Source: Parus major (lineage: Eukaryota; Chordata; Aves; Passeriformes; Paridae). Taken from it: a DNA stretch of 64,000 nt. The translations under genes were made by a program, and so were the position numbers. Of this stretch, positions 11,758 through 26,510 are shown piece by piece. The notes under the pieces were generated by a model. That model did no database searches. It had not been told where the DNA came from and saw only the letters and a program-made list of their open reading frames with translations. Each line of letters opens with the position of its first letter. Position 1 is the first letter of the stretch. The stretch is from assembly GCF_001522545.3 (NCBI RefSeq), contig NC_031768.1, forward strand, positions 83,572,457 through 83,636,456, read 5' to 3'.

Positions 11758-14700
11758 CCTCTTTAAAAACAAGTAATTTTTTTTGCTGTGCCTTTTTTTC
11801 CACTGGCAAAGTTACATTTGAGAAATGAAAATAAAACACATACAAAATATTTGTAGCTTATTAAAATTATTTCTGATGGTCTTAAGGCTATATTTTCTCA
11901 GGACACATAGATAAGGAAAACATAGCAGCAGCTTAATTTGATTAAAAATAATTAGACTCATAAGTGCAAACATGTTTCATATCATGAGGTGTAGGAAGAC
12001 CTAAGCACTCTGATTTAAAATACCAATAGCTGTGTAAATTACAGAGCCTTTCATGGGGTTCACTGAGTCCTTAATCACACAAACTCCCAGGGTTTTAAGA
12101 GTCATTCAGTCTGGGAAAACAAAGCTGAGTTTGAAGGACAGAGATTTCCCCGGTTTTCTCTTTACTTCATAACAAGAAGGTCACCAAACCAAATTAGGAG
12201 ATAGAGACAAGGGGACAGGGTTATGCCCAAGGAGTTTAAGGAATTTTAAGATAGCTGATGTGAAGAAAACATGCAACAAATCCAGGGAAACTCAGCTGAG
12301 ACCTAGACTTTGAGAACAATTTGTGTAACTTCAGGCAAGGAAAGAGTCAAGGAATAAATTTTTTGCTGTTGACATCACTGAGAGGAAGAATTTTCTACTA
12401 TGGTTCCCAATGTTTATTCATTTTCATCCAAGCCTCAGGTCCGCTGGGGATGTTTTGTGGAAGGGAGCTCTCATCTGCTTCAAGGAGAGGAAGGGGCTAA
12501 CAGAATAAGGCTGAGCAAGAGGATGGATCTGAATTTGAAGGGAGACGGTGCAGGAGCAAACCTAGTTACAGGAAAGAGTTGGGCATGGCCAGTATCTGTG
12601 CAGGAAGAGCCTCAAGGAATGAAGGGGATTGATCCATGGGATATGACAGGACCTGAGAATGGGCAGCTGAGAACATGCAAGGCAAATGTGTGGATCCAAG
12701 GGCTCAAGGTGGATATCAGGAGTAGTAACTTTAATCTTCAGAAGTCTAGTGAGCCTTCAAGTGATGTCTGTGTCCCTTACACTTTCTGCCCCTGGACCCA
12801 TGTAGGGATGGTGTCTGTGGTGACAGTACCTGCTGCCTGTAACAGGGATGGGTCAAGGATCAAGTAAGTCAGGCCATGGCAGCTATCCCAAGAGGTTCTC
12901 CATGGTTTGCACCTTTATTCCTATTCCTGCTTCAAGGTGAAGCCACACCTTTACTAAAGACCCAGTTGAGTACACAGTGACTTTGAGGTTACAGTGTAGG
13001 CCAGTCAAAAAAATATCCCTGGACTCACCACAGACTTAGTCTAGGGTCTTGAGAAGTCTCCTGACCTCTTCATGCCTCTCTTGACCCATTTATAAATTAA
13101 ATATCTCTCTCTCTCTCTTTATGATGAGGTAAAGTCAAATTAATGAGTAGATATCAATTCTCCTGAGATCCTGAAAGTACAAACTCAGTGACAGTCTAGT
13201 TTTTCCTCTGGGTTCTTCAAGCCTTATACAGTTGCTCTGCCTGTCCATCTGTTTATCAGTTCCCTTACTAAAACCTGAGATCATTTTTGAATTAGTCATG
13301 TTGAGCAAAAACTAGATATCTCCAAGAAAATATAATGAGGTACTGATAAGTTTCATGAAAATTAATGAGAAAGTGGGAGGAAAAGACTGAAATTAATACC
13401 CTCCAAATCTGGGAGCAACCCTTGGTCAGATGAATGATGATGGGATGTTTTTCTGCATGGTCTGACCCTGCACAATCAACCTGCAAGTAGTGACCACCAG
13501 TTACCACCCCTACACTTCAGAACCAGTCACAGCACGTGGTGCCTTTTGCCAGCTGGTAATTGCTTGAGTTAGAAGAGAGCCTGGAGGCATGGAGGCTACC
13601 AAGGGAAAATTATTACCTACAGGATATCTGCAGGCTTTGGAAGTGGGAGCTGAAATCATAGGGGGAAAAAAGAAAGTGAAAGAAAGGAAAAAGAATGGTG
13701 TGCAGTGGTGGTGGTGGGGGTGGGGTGGGATTATAGATAGCATAGAACAGAAACTCCAAGGTTTGCAGACTTTTTTTAGCTCCCCACTCACAGAAATATT
13801 TGTTAATTGTTATTGGAACATCTGTTTACTGTTTTAAATGTCTGATTTCAAGAATTTACCAAATGACAGGAAACAAAATAGAAATGTGAAACAATTTTTT
13901 TCTGTGACAACCAACATTTATTTCTGAAAGCAATCATTAATAAGGAAAGGCTCAGAAAGACATTTCAAAAATGTGGATTTAGTCAAGAGCCCAAAATATA
14001 GGAATTTAATCAGCTTCATCTTTGATACTGACATTCTACAGACAGCCTTGAAAGCCTCTTCTAGAATAAATCTGAAAAACTCAATAGCTGCTAGTGATTT
14101 TACAAGGAATCAAGACATTGTAGTTGTGGGATCAGGTACTGTTCCTGCTTTGACAAGAAAGATTTAGGATGTCAAACATTCTGCATGCTGCAATGCATAT
14201 CACATGCTCAAGTGATGTTCAGTCAGTAAGGAAAGGTATTTATTAGCCAGCAGCTTTATAACTCTGTACATCCCTCGTTATGGTGATAAAAAAGACCAGC
14301 ACTGATGCTGTCTTCAAATGAGCCTACAGGTCCCCACATAATTGTTTGGTCTGAAAGCTGAACAGTACAAGACATGAAGCTAGAGAGTGATAGTGGTTGG
14401 ATGGCAACATTTAGCTTTCATGAACTTTGTCCAAGATCACAGTTGGAGAAGATTTTGTGTGCATGTGTGTGGTCTTATAAATATTCTTCAATTACTACTA
14501 AATGTATAATTGAATACTTAATGTGCATAATTCATATGCCAGATCTGGCAGAGAGGGGATAACAAATCAGAACTACCAAACCAACTGAGCTACTAGGATG
14601 CTTGCTATGATGATCGGATATCACAGATTAAATTGAATTTGGATAATCAAAACACCTATGAAGAGCTGAGTCTCCTATGCTTTGTTCACACACCTTTGTT

Positions 14701-17700
14701 CATTGCCTGATTCTAAGGCTACTCCTACTCTCTCTCAGCTCTTTTTAGTTCTTCACTCAAATTTTCTCGGACACTCCTGATCAAGAAAATTTATCTGAGA
14801 ACTTTACCAAAAGACCAAAAACCTTCAGAGACATCTTCTGTCTGGAATTTCTCTTCTTCAAACCTTTTAATCTCTTCCACATGTCCAGGAAAACATTCCC
14901 AAAATACCCTATATCTTAGTCAAGAGCAGGCTCTGCCTTCCTGACCATCACTCAGTTAAGATCTGCACAAGCCTCTATTGCATGGCTAAGTGCAAGGGCA
15001 GCTTTTTCCACAGACATTTCTATTCAGCCCTGCCAAGCAATTCAGCACTGCCATGCTCTGGAGGGACCTATATAGGAGCTTTTGTGTCATCTGGTCATTC
15101 ACATCTAAAAGCATTTCTATGCAGAAAAAAGCTCAGGTGCATTGGTTTTTTGGATTAGTTTGGAGGATTTTTTTTGAGTAGTCTCACAGTGCTTATATGC
15201 TCTTTCTTTTGTAGAGACAGCTTCCAGGACTATCATTCTAAGAAATTTCCAACATAGTAATTAAAAGCAAAATGGAAAACCAGTAAATCAGCAGAAATAC
15301 AATCCAAGGAGATAAATTGGACTGTTTAAAATTGACCAGTAAGTTTATCTTGAAATCCTGCGTGCAGAGAATGTATGTGTGGATTTGTACGTGTATTTGT
15401 GTACATATGTGTACATATATGTGCACAAACATATGGAAGTTCTCAGGAGTTTAAACAGTATTTTTATATTGTCTATCATGACTAATTTTACTTTTTTATA
15501 TTTAAGCTGGGTTTTTTTAAGTTCATGAATCTAAGACACTCTCAGAAGTATCTGCATATGAACTTGAGCCAAGTCCTAAGGGAGACTTGTATGGCATTTG
15601 CACACCCTGTTGACATTTAGAACAAAAGTCAAGCCCTGAAAACATAACAAAATTATGGGCTAGCTCTCTTTTCTGTGCCTGCATAAATTAGCAAGACTGT
15701 CATCCTTGTCATTTAACACTACGGCTGCACCAGCGTAGAAATCCACATTAACAGCACTGACCCATGGGTCACTGAACCTTGAGAACAGGGAAGATATTTT
15801 GCAATGGTCTGCAGTGACTTTCCTTCAGAAATCTTAGCAGAGCTTCTGCAGCTGCCTCTCATTATGGACATTTCAACCAGTGGTAACAGAGAGAAAGAAA
15901 ATTTGCCAGACTGCTCTTCTGTGCAGGAGCACGCATTGGCCCATGTTTTCAGTAATGGCCCAAAACCCTTCTTGGAGTTCTAGATCTCTGCTAAATGATG
16001 AATTAAGTCTTCTAACAGTCTTAGCTCTGATATAATATTTAATAAGCATATTCCTGACTTTAGTGGTCACAGAGAGCTTGCACAAAGCCACCTGCCTGCT
16101 TAACAGTATTTCCTTCTTTCTGGAATTCTTTGTCCAAATTCAATGTGGATGACCTGGCAAGCTTTGAAAGCATTCTAGCTCAAATAGGGGAGCCTGAGAT
16201 TTTCAGAATCCTTGGTTTAAAAATGTGATTCTGAAAGGGCTTGGCTCCAGCCCATTTAGTTGCCCAAATTATATTTATAGTCACACTTGGCATCTACCTA
16301 ACACACATCTCAAGGCAGTTTTACAAATCACTGCTGTCCTCAGTTTACAAAGAAGTTAAGAAGACTTGAGTTCTCAGGAGCAGTTGTCCAGACTCTTGAT
16401 CTGAAGAGTTATGTTCTGAACCACTGTGTCCCTACAATATTAGAAACTATATAGTCTGGAACAAAACCAAACAAAGCTATCTTGATTCAGTCTGAGTACT
16501 ACGGTGGTAGATCCAAAGGAAAAAAAGAAGTATAAATATAAATGTAAGCTACTGATCCTATGGTTAGAGCATCAGCAAGGACATTTTAATGCTATATATA
16601 GAGAAAGTGTATATATAGTATTAAGGAGATGAGTGTATTTTATCTTTGGTCAATGCATAAAGCTGTCTGAGTGTAATAATAACTCTCAGCTGGGTCTACC
16701 TCTGCATAGACTGCTTACAAATCACTGCAAACATTTGTACAGAGCAAAGCACAAGACACTGATGAATAGAAAAAAGATGGAGAGAGAGAGCCCTGTCCTT
16801 TTCAGGGACACTGAAAAGAACCTTACCCCTATTACGATGTAAAACCAAAATCCACAGGGATGGTGAAGTAATATTTAGCTCCATAATATTTATTTTAGCT
16901 CGAGGTCTGACAGAGCTTTATAAAGCTGATGGTCAAATGCTGCAGTTCAGCTGAAAATGCTTTTATAGTGGGAAAACATTTTGTGTCAAATATTTTAACA
17001 AAATTAGCCTTCTTTCTAGAACATAGCATAGGCGTCAGAAAACATTTATTAATTAACATTTATGTATGAGGAAAACTGAGGTTCAGTTTTGCATTGTCTA
17101 AGGGCTCAAACTTCACAGTGTTACTCTCTGTTCAGAGCCCTGTGAGAGCAGTGGAAAGAGGCCGTGGAGGCTGGACTACCACTCAGACTGTGCATTAACA
17201 GCTACAGACCAGAATAGTTTTCACTTCTCACTAAATCACACGTGCTATCTAATTTTGTAACGCACCTTTACAAAAGCATATTACATATTTTTGGGTTTGT
17301 TGTTGTTGTTTGTTTTGATTTATTTATTTTATTATTTTATTTGATTTTCAACTTAAGGAAAAAATAGCATCTTTGGAAACAAAATTAAGGGCAGTGTTTC
17401 CTCCCTCATCAACCTAATGTGCCCATTCTTTTCCCAGCAGGCTGATAGACTGTCTGTAGCTCTGCCAAACCACTCTGTACTCAGCCAAATGTGACAGTCC
17501 CTGGAAAGCTTTTGGTTCAGATTTTGGTTTGCCTCAGGTCTCCCCCTCCATCACTGTCCTTGCTCAGGCTCACCCTATGACAGTCAGTTCCTCTAATGAG
17601 AGGAACCTTTGCACAGGAAATCACCCTCAAAATTCCCTTTCTGATTTTGTTTATGTGTCTGATTTTTTTTTTTTTGGTCAAAGGATATTGGCAATGACAG

Positions 17701-19563
17701 AGAATGCTTGAAAAAGTAGGATAGAAATAGTTTTAAAGGTCAATTAGAGAGATTTATATTTAACATCATACCCAGAACCATACCCTACCTGCAGGGATAT
17801 TCATTGCCAGAGTACTTCATACAAGTGGAGATAATCAGGAATATTAGACAGAGATCAAATGTTTTTGGAATTAAAGCATCTCTAGTGTGACCAGTATGCT
17901 CATTCATTTAGTTATCTTCCCTTGCTCGAAGTAATGAAATCAGAATTTTCTTATCAGAAGGAAGAAAGACAGAAGGAAATCTGTTGTTTCCTATTCATAG
18001 AGAGCAGTCCTTTTAATATACATCATAAAACAATCTGGTTACATCTTTCTCTGTCTTTTTAATTTTTCCCTTGATTTCCTTTATATTTTCCTTTTTCCCT
18101 ATTCCTTCTCTCTTTTTCTTCTTTGTTTTCTTATTTCCTTTCCATCTTTTTCTTCTTTTCTTTTTTCTAATTTTTCTTCTTCTTTGTGTCTTTATATCTT
18201 TATTAATTTTTGTTTGTTTTTAAATACAAATAAAGAAGTGCTTATGGAGGTTGCCATTGATTTGATACAAAAGTGGAAACCTATTTTTTCACACTTCCAA
18301 AGAGATTAAAATCTCAGACACGAGTGGGCACTACAGGCTAACCTCAGTTCTGTAATGTCCTTGGCTTCAGTGCAGGTGTACATGGAATAAATTTAGTAAT
18401 TATTTGCCAGTAGGAGCTAATAACTCATATTTTTTGTTTTACACAACAGACATAATGAAATTTCTCAAAATTCAATTGTTAGGCATTTAACTGGAGGGAC
18501 AGTACTTAGATCATGTTCTTCCCTAATTTTTTCACTTATATTTGGTAACCTTTGTATGACAGCTCCTGTCTGTGTCACAGATCTTAAGGAAGAATTGTGC
18601 CTTGACATCTAGGAATATCTTGATATACAGTGGTTTTAGTCTCTCTCAGCTGTCTTCACTGTCTAGCCCCTGTAGAAATCCTAAAATGCTGTCAACAGAT
18701 TGGGGTGCTCAATAGCACCCATCTATCTGATTCAAAGTTAAATGCCAATGTAGATGCACACATAAGATACAGAAAACTTTTTTTATTTTTTTTTTTTTAT
18801 TTACACCTTTATTTGGCAGCTTATTTAACAAAAATAAGCTTCTCTTTGCAGCAAGAATTTCTGTTGGTATAGATGGGTGTCATCATTCAGTCTGTGAGGC
18901 ATTGCCATCCCTTTCCCCTTAAAAATAAATAATTAAGCAGTGAAATGATGGAATCTCTCCATATTTACTCACTCCTTATTTTTCTTACTAAAGAGGTATT
19001 TGATGATTTGTTTTACTGAGGCTGTATTTACAACTAAAATTCAATATGAATCACAGAGCAGACTTGTTTCAGAAGAGATGTGGGTGACTGTGACTGAGGA
19101 GGTAGCATGATCTACCATGCCATTGGGATGGCAGGAAAGCTAGGGGTAATACACATCCTTTACAAAATCAGTTTATCTGAAGAAAATGGTAGGTAAACAA
19201 GAACATTTCTTGCACAAAACATAAACTTGACCTCTTTTTTCATGTTCTAATGGACGATATCTTTGTAATAATATAGTGCTTTCTTCTTGTGCTATAAATT
19301 GTTGTGTAACATGTTCATGTTTTTCTGCTGAGGCACTCTGTTTTTAAAAAAAAAACTTTATAGGATTTAGTGTATTGATGGCAAAGAGCTACTAGATTGT
19401 GATTCTTCTTATAAGAGCTCTCATGAGAGGATAATGACAAGGCTGATATCAGCAAAATGGCAGAGTATCAAAACCTCCCTGGCTTTCCAGGACTTTCACA
19501 CTACCTGTGCTCCTAAATCCTGTGGCATTCAGTGGCCCTACAGGAGTGGTGGTCATAGAAAAA
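11758..19563. other. Long non-coding stretch with weak SINE traces
   Basis: No gene recognised in about 7.8 kb. An open frame of 155 codons on the + strand (12,400-12,867) is discussed separately and is probably chance. Weak MIR-like phrases occur near 16,290-16,410 and 17,070-17,160. A CT run lies at 13,102-13,119, and a pyrimidine-rich tract at 18,045-18,230. Confidence 0.4.
18045..18230. repeat. Degenerate T/C-rich polypyrimidine tract
   Basis: About 185 bases consist almost entirely of T and C with scattered A, in irregular TTTCC, TTCTT and TTTTTC units. It is low-complexity sequence. It has no adjacent AG plus exon-like block that would make it a splice acceptor tract. Confidence 0.75.
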
Positions 19564-19690
19564 AGAATCACAGAATGGTTTGGGATGGAAGAGACCATAA
19601 AGATCATCTCATTTCAACCCCTCTCATGGGCAGGGAATCTTATACTAGACCAGGTTGCTCAAAGCCCCATCCAGCCTGGTCTTGTTGGGA
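19564..19690 (-). mobile_element. CR1 3'-end fragment, antisense
   Basis: The run AATCACAGAATGGTTTGGGA followed by TGGAAGAGACCATAAAGATCATC and CATGGGCAGGGA, then AGGTTGCTCAAAGCCCCATCC, is the reverse complement of the CR1 3' untranslated end. The copy is truncated after about 125 bases. Confidence 0.85.
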
Positions 19691-22600
19691 CTGGTCCAGC
19701 TGGGGCTGGTCCCACAAGGCTACTGGAAAATGTCAGTAGGATATATCTAAGGGCTAAACATTAGGAAATGTTCTGCATACTCAAGAGAGAGAAAGGAAAA
19801 AAAAAAAAAATCCATCTGAGCTATACATTTCTACAGCCTATGGTTGACCCTGGATATAAAACCACTGATGTTCACAATCTCTAAGTAAGGGATGGGGAGA
19901 CCTATTAGTTACACAGTATTATATTAGATATTTTAACGCCTGAAGATGATCCAAGAGGTAAACAGGGAAGATGGCTTGCAGACAGGTTCTTTTTCTCTCC
20001 ACTAATTTATTGAGTCCCCCACATTCCTTTGACCTGTGATCTTGTACAAGCTCCAAAACAAACTTGATCAGTGCAGGCTTATACGGCCACCAATACATTA
20101 AAGAACCCCAAATCACTCCCTCACTGGTGCTGCACAGTGTTGGAGGTGGGGGAGGCTGTGCGTGGCTGTGCAAAGCTGTGAGCAATCAGACAGTTCATTC
20201 TTCTTTCAAGAAGTGTTACATGTCCAGGCTGTGGTATTCTGGCTCCTTTCAAAATGTGTCAGCTTAAACAATCTCTGCAAAACACGTCCCCTTCTCTCAT
20301 CCGTTTTTTTCTTTGTGCTGGAAGAGCTGCTGTGCTCCACCCCCCGGTCAGCACTGAGACTTTTGTATAAATGAAAGTTACTGAAAGGATTTGTGGCCAC
20401 TTCATTATCACTGCTGTGCCAGATGATAGGGGTTGGAGCATTTTTAGTACCTACGGAAATATTGTGGGATGGGGAGGCAGGTAACAGTGTGAGCTGCCTC
20501 CAGCAGAGGGAAGTGGTACACACACGCTTCCCAGCGTGCTCCATGCTGCCGCTGTGCAGAGCAGACAGCAGAAATGTCAGGTCTGGTGTTTGCAGAGCTG
20601 AAATTTCTCCCCCTCAGCCCGCCTCATTCCCCTTGCCAACACAAATGCCTGTTTTAATCTCCTTTGGTTCTTTGTCACATTGATCTTACCCTGGATTTCC
20701 CCCAGACCAAGAAAGGAGGTGTCTCTCATCCAACTCTCAGTAACACCCCCCCTGCCATGAGACTTACATAAGACATTGGATTTTAAAGCCCAGAGTAACT
20801 GCTGGGAAATAGAGGTGCAGCTAGGGCTCCAAAAGCAGTTTTGGTTTTAAGTGTAAAGTTTAATATTATATTCCAGAGGCTATTTTAAACCAGGGCTGCC
20901 TTTTCCTGAAACTCATCATTAGATATGGCAGAGGAACTTTTCTTGGATTTGTGCAGGTGGTCCCAGTGCTGCCTACAAGGTAATCCCCACAGAGCTGCAC
21001 ACTCAGATCCCTGCACACCAACACACAGATGGAGGCTGCCCAGACAGTTTCCACTCTTCTTTTGTTTGTCACACATCTTTCTGTCACAAAGTTGCTCTTT
21101 GAACAAACACACACACACCCCTACACAAGCTGAACAGAAATGCACTGGTAGCTCATATAGAAGAAATTGTTTTACCACTTATCTTTGAAAGTTTTACACT
21201 TCTAAAATACATGTAACTCTTCCCTCATCTTCTCTGCCTTTGGAAAAAGCAAAAGCCTGCTGGAGATTAATTCATGGGGAAGTTAATGTCCTTTACCTAC
21301 ACTTCCTTGAACTGCCTTAATACTGTTTGCAAAGCAAGATGACTTTGTCTCATCCTCACCTCATCTAGAGCTGCAGGGAGCCAAGTTTTGCCTCCAGCTT
21401 TCAACCTTTTGATGCCAGGATTTTCCACGCTGAGATACAGTAGGTGGGTAACAAGAAGATCCTATTAAAGTGAAATGAAGTAGCAAAAGGATTGTCAGCT
21501 GAGCAAATAAGAAGCATATAGTACCTATCCATCCTTCTCTGCATTCCTTCCTGCTCACTATGAAAAAGAAAGAAAAAGAAAAGGTGGTAAAGGGGGGAAG
21601 AGCAACAGAGAGCAATAGCAGCAGTGACAAGATCCTGATTTTATAAGTAGAAAACTAATCATTGCTGCTAAACACACAGCTCCTTTAATGAAGAGGCTGC
21701 TGCAATATCATCGCAACAACTAGCAACCCACATGTTAGATTACAACAGGTTGAGCCAGTGCACGCTCCCCTGTGCCACACTCTGAAAAAAATACATCAAA
21801 TGTCTGTACCCGAGGCTCCTTCATTTCCCACGCAGAGCTCTCCTTTAATGCAGGCTTTTCATGGTACCTTTCTTTGCCAAGAAGGGGCTGACAATGCCTT
21901 ATTTACCTACTTACCTGTCCTTGAGCTATGTGCCTTTTCTTTGCATAAATTAAACTGGCTGTTTCGAGTGATGCTTTCAGCCTCTTGAGTCTGGATCTAA
22001 GTCTCAGAAGAGTTTTTGCTTAAAACCTGTTTTTCAAGTTTTCAACCAAGTATTGACTGTCTGTGAGATGCAGCTCTCTGAAAAGACCCTGGTGCCTATG
22101 GGTAAGGAAAAATATCCTATCTGGCTACCTTACCTGCATTTAGGTTTCCTATATACTTATGATAGACTAAAAGTGGAATGAGGGCTTGCTAAAACATGCC
22201 TTTGTCTTTTCTCAGTTAATTGCCTTGCTTGTTTGCTGCTTGTGGCTATGGGACCAAATTTTCAGCTGCTTCAGAGTTTCTTTAAATCCACTGCTAGGAG
22301 ATAGGTTTATTTTTTAATGTTATAATATTTCTGATTGGATATACCCATTAGCTTTGCTTTGTGTGACTGATTCTGTCTTACAGGAAATGGTGGTAAATAC
22401 TTGAAAAAACTGTCATAGTTAGGAAGTTTGATTTTAGTCTGCGAAGCAGAAGAAAATCTTGATTTTAATTTTTGGCAATGGGTGTTTTTGTCTTGTATTT
22501 TCTATCATCTCGGCAGCAAAAAAATTTCAAGGGCCAAATGCTCATTTGTATGAGCTGACTTATCTCTGAGGCAAGGAATTTTATGGTTCATCAGAAGAGC

Positions 22601-25196
22601 TGTCTGTTGTCATGGACATGGGGTGATTTTTTTCCCCTTGGGTGCCTAGGAGAAGAAATTTTAAAAAAAACAAACAGTGAGACATAGAAAAACATGCCCA
22701 AATATTATGCAGAAAATATGTGTTTTTTTCTTAGTACACTGTAGAAAGTTCTAAAGATGATATCCCAGCCACATTAAAACACAACATGTATTAAATCTGG
22801 CACGCAGCTAGAACTGTTGTTTCTCTGTTATTTGGTTTTTCCCTATCCATTACCACTGTATTCAAGCATATTATATTTTTACATATACCTATTCTTGTGG
22901 TGTAGAGAGAGAGGAAACCATGAGGGTGGCAGAGACCAAAACAACAGAGATCCCTTTAGTTGCTGGAGCTGTGATCAGGATCAGGGTGCAATACACACCA
23001 TCAGAGTTCTCAGCAATGCTCAGGGCAGAAGTGAAGGGAAATATTCAAATTCAAGTTCTTCTTTGGAAATATTGGCTCACTATTTGCTACTGCGAATAGT
23101 TAGAACTCCATACACCGTGCTGGGCTCTTCAGAACAATTCACTTCAAAATGGTCTCTGACTAGAGATCTGCATGTCTCAATCCAAATGAATTCAGGATAA
23201 TTATGTTGCAGGTCTGATGCACTTGAAATCAGAATTTGGACCTAAATGGAATAGTTGTTACTAAATTATTATTATCATCACTGCTATTATCTTTATGTAA
23301 ACAAAATACCACATACCATGACGAAACTGCTGCTTTTATCTCTCTTTGTAATGCTCCAAATCCTGTAATCTAATTGTTACACATCCTTGCTCAAAAGAAA
23401 GGCTCAAATATTAGCTTAAGGTTGTAATAGTAATTAGCACTGCAGAAGCTTAAGTTATCTGTGTAGATCACAGGGTTTGCTTACCACATACTTTATCAGT
23501 AGGTTAGCTCGGGCACCTTATCATCTGACACTATGAATCCTGAATTCAGCTGATTTTTTAGGAGTCTGACTGTTACGAATGTTTGTTCTTTATCTCTTAG
23601 GCAGTGGTTGAACATACATCAAACACAGAAAGGAATGTAGGGGGTGAGGGAGTAAGGGAATGGGGGAAAACCAAGTGTTCTGGCAGTGAAATGGTACTAA
23701 ATAATGCCAAAATGTGCTGGAAAGAGGAGTGGCAGCGGGATCTGCTTAACTGATGGTAGAACCAAGCCAGAAGTAGGGTTTCATTCTCCACTGACAGAGC
23801 AAGGGCAGTAGTAATTCACACCCAAACACAGCATCTGTCAGCTGAACACAGAGGTGAGCAGAGCAACACTGCTGCCATGTACACCAGAGAATTTCCAGCA
23901 CCAGAGATTTGGGGACTGGGGGCTCTGGCTTTGACACCATGGCAAATTCACTGCATGCCTTTTGTTTTTAAGTTCTGAAGATAAAAGGGAAGGAAAGCCC
24001 TCACTCAGGATATTAAATCAAGCCCTGTCCTTCAAGACATTATGAACAACCAAGTCGCTCTATTAACATCTTAAATCATGTATTCCTCCCTACAAAATCC
24101 CACCCTCCAATTTTTCCTCTCCCCTTCAATAACACCATTTACTCTTTGACCACAGCCCTTGGCACATCTTCTTTTCCATTTTTGTCTATGCCCATGCACA
24201 CCTACTCCCTCTACAAAGGTCTCCTCTCGTCTGCTGGCTTGCCAGGTGCACCGTGTGAAGATCCAAGAAGTCACTCACAGGTAGCTGAGCTGGCTGGTTT
24301 GCATGTGCTGACTGGCCAGCTGGCAGCCCAAGCCAAGCAATTAACTAACGAGTTTATACCATGGCCTTTCACTCACATGAGCTGTGCTTTGTCGTTGTCT
24401 CACACACCACTGATTTTCATAATATATATAGGATATTTATACCTTTTAAGCTTTTACCTCTCTAGAGAATGGGGTGAAATTAGCCACCAGGTTCAGAATA
24501 CATTGCTGGGCACAGGATTGACAGATGGAGAGCCAGATGGACAGACAGCACTCCTATAAAAGCCTTATTTCCTCAGGAAAAGAGGCCATTGGGTCTAAGC
24601 ACTACTAGTACGGGGTTATAAGATGGACAGGGGGGATTATAACCCTCATTAACAGATGTCATGTGTCAGACACTCCTGCAGAGAGATGCAGAGGGTGAGT
24701 AGGGGAAGTACCTTATTTTGCTTTGCAGGTGTGAATTTAAGTCCTGTTCTGTCTCAACTCACAGCAGACTGGCATAGCTACACTTTCAAAAGGGAAAGGG
24801 AAAAGAAGGCAGATTAGTCACTATCTCCATTAGTTCTTTGTGTATTGTCATTTAAAGGTGCTCATGTGGCTGTTCCTAATCTCACCCAACAGGCTCATGT
24901 AAGATTTTCTGATGTTTTCTTTACCCAGCCCAATAGGGTAAATTAAGTAGCATATTAAGATTGTAGTCCCTTACCCTGAAAATGATTTGAATCCATCCTC
25001 TGACCCAGCTGCACTCTGAAAATGCCTGAATCAGGCATGATCAGGTCTAACACGCTACATAGTCTGCATCTGGGGATTTCAAATAAGAAAAAAGACCAGT
25101 TTTAAATGTACTGCTTACTGAGTCCTAAAACCCACCACTTCACCTCATTTTCTAAATCTGCAGTCACTAAATATGCAAATGATACAGAAAAAAAGT
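19691..25196. other. Non-coding stretch, no gene recognised
   Basis: The part at 20,090-20,680 is somewhat more GC-rich than its surroundings and non-repetitive. It could be a regulatory element, but the sequence alone does not show this. The rest is AT-rich with no exon-like blocks. Confidence 0.4.
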
Positions 25197-25300
25197 CATA
25201 GACACACAGAATGGCTTGGATTGGAAGGGACCTTAAAGATCATCTAGTTCCAACTCCAATTCCATGGGCAGGGTATTTTACCTGTGCAACCCTTCTCTGG
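25197..25300 (-). mobile_element. CR1 3'-end fragment, antisense
   Basis: ACAGAATGGCTTGGATTGGA, then AGGGACCTTAAAGATCATCTAG, then TTCCATGGGCAGGGT is the reverse complement of a CR1 3' end. Only about 100 bases remain. Confidence 0.8.
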
Positions 25301-26510
25301 GGTTTAGTAGTAGTGGTGCACTAGCACAGGTTTTGGACTGGACCCTGTTCGACTTGTGACTAAGTCTATAAGATCAACCACTTGTTTTATTTAGCCATTT
25401 TATTAAGTGGTCATTTTTGTAGCATCCTTCCTTTGTAGCATCCTCAGCCCCACAGTGAGCTACCACATGAGGTGGGGGATGTAAAACAAGTGAAAGGTGA
25501 AATGCCTTAGTTGGGAGGATTATCACATGCAGAGCTGATATGTGAACAAAATCTGGCCCCAGAGGTTATGGAATTCCCACCAGGAAAGTGGGTGGGAACC
25601 CTTGGTTGAACCCAATTTCCTGCTTGAAGAACTGTAGCTCAGCAAGCATGCTTTGAGTTGTCCTCACTGCTGTATTCATCTGAAGCCTGGATGTTGGGTT
25701 GTGGATGCTCACTGCAAGACAGGCAGTCCTGAAATGCAGAGAGTAAAAAGCTTCAGAAAGTAATGTCAATTACTGCATTTCAGAAAGCAATTGTGTTGCT
25801 CACAGTTTTATTTAAATTTGTAGGATAGCTATGAAAACATCTCATGATTTTGATGCTGTGCATAAAGTTATCATAGCCAAGGGTAACTAGTACAATAAAA
25901 TAAGCACAGATGCTGCTGGAGCTTTTCAGAACAGCTTTCACTCCACACTTTCCGGTAATATGATGCACCTTCAGTACTGAAAGCTTTGTAATCAATCCTT
26001 TTACTTTTCTTTCACTACAAAAGTTCCTCTTAAAAGAATACCAGAGCCAATCTTCAAAAATATTTGCTGACTTCTGAAGCATGTTCTCATGCCTCTGAGT
26101 TTGAAGTTACAGTAGAAAATTTACTTATGTAGGATGGCAATCCAAATAATCTTATTTTATCTGAAAGTATATAAAGGTCGTATCAAAATTTCATTGGAGC
26201 TCTGTCCAAGGAAAAAAAAAGTTGCTTGCTTATGAAATTCTGCTATAGATGCATTTAACATCTGGTCCTGCAAATGTACATGATTGTTTCTTTGTGACCC
26301 CTTGCAATTAATAAAGGCAAGAGATGCAAGCAGAGATGTGCAGGATTAGATCCCTTACTTTGTGTAATTTTTTTTCCCATGGCATTTCAATGATAAAAGA
26401 CCAATTTCTGCCCTTGCTTAACCTCCAGCAACCCCACTGATTCCCTTGTTCATTCCAGATTGTAATGAATGACTTTACACACTGGAGCCCTTTTATTCTT
26501 TCCCTTCCAG
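25301..26510. other. Non-coding flank of the 26.5-kb exon
   Basis: No gene or repeat recognised. Its last 30 bases form the polypyrimidine tract (CTTTTATTCTTTCCCTTCCAG type) of the splice acceptor that defines the next exon. Nothing resembling a TATA box or CpG island precedes it, so the exon is more likely internal than promoter-proximal. Confidence 0.45.

Noticed and set aside
11359..11845. Open frames of 118-152 codons across the N gap
   Set aside because: Most of their length is unknown bases and the rest is the (TTCCC)n repeat.
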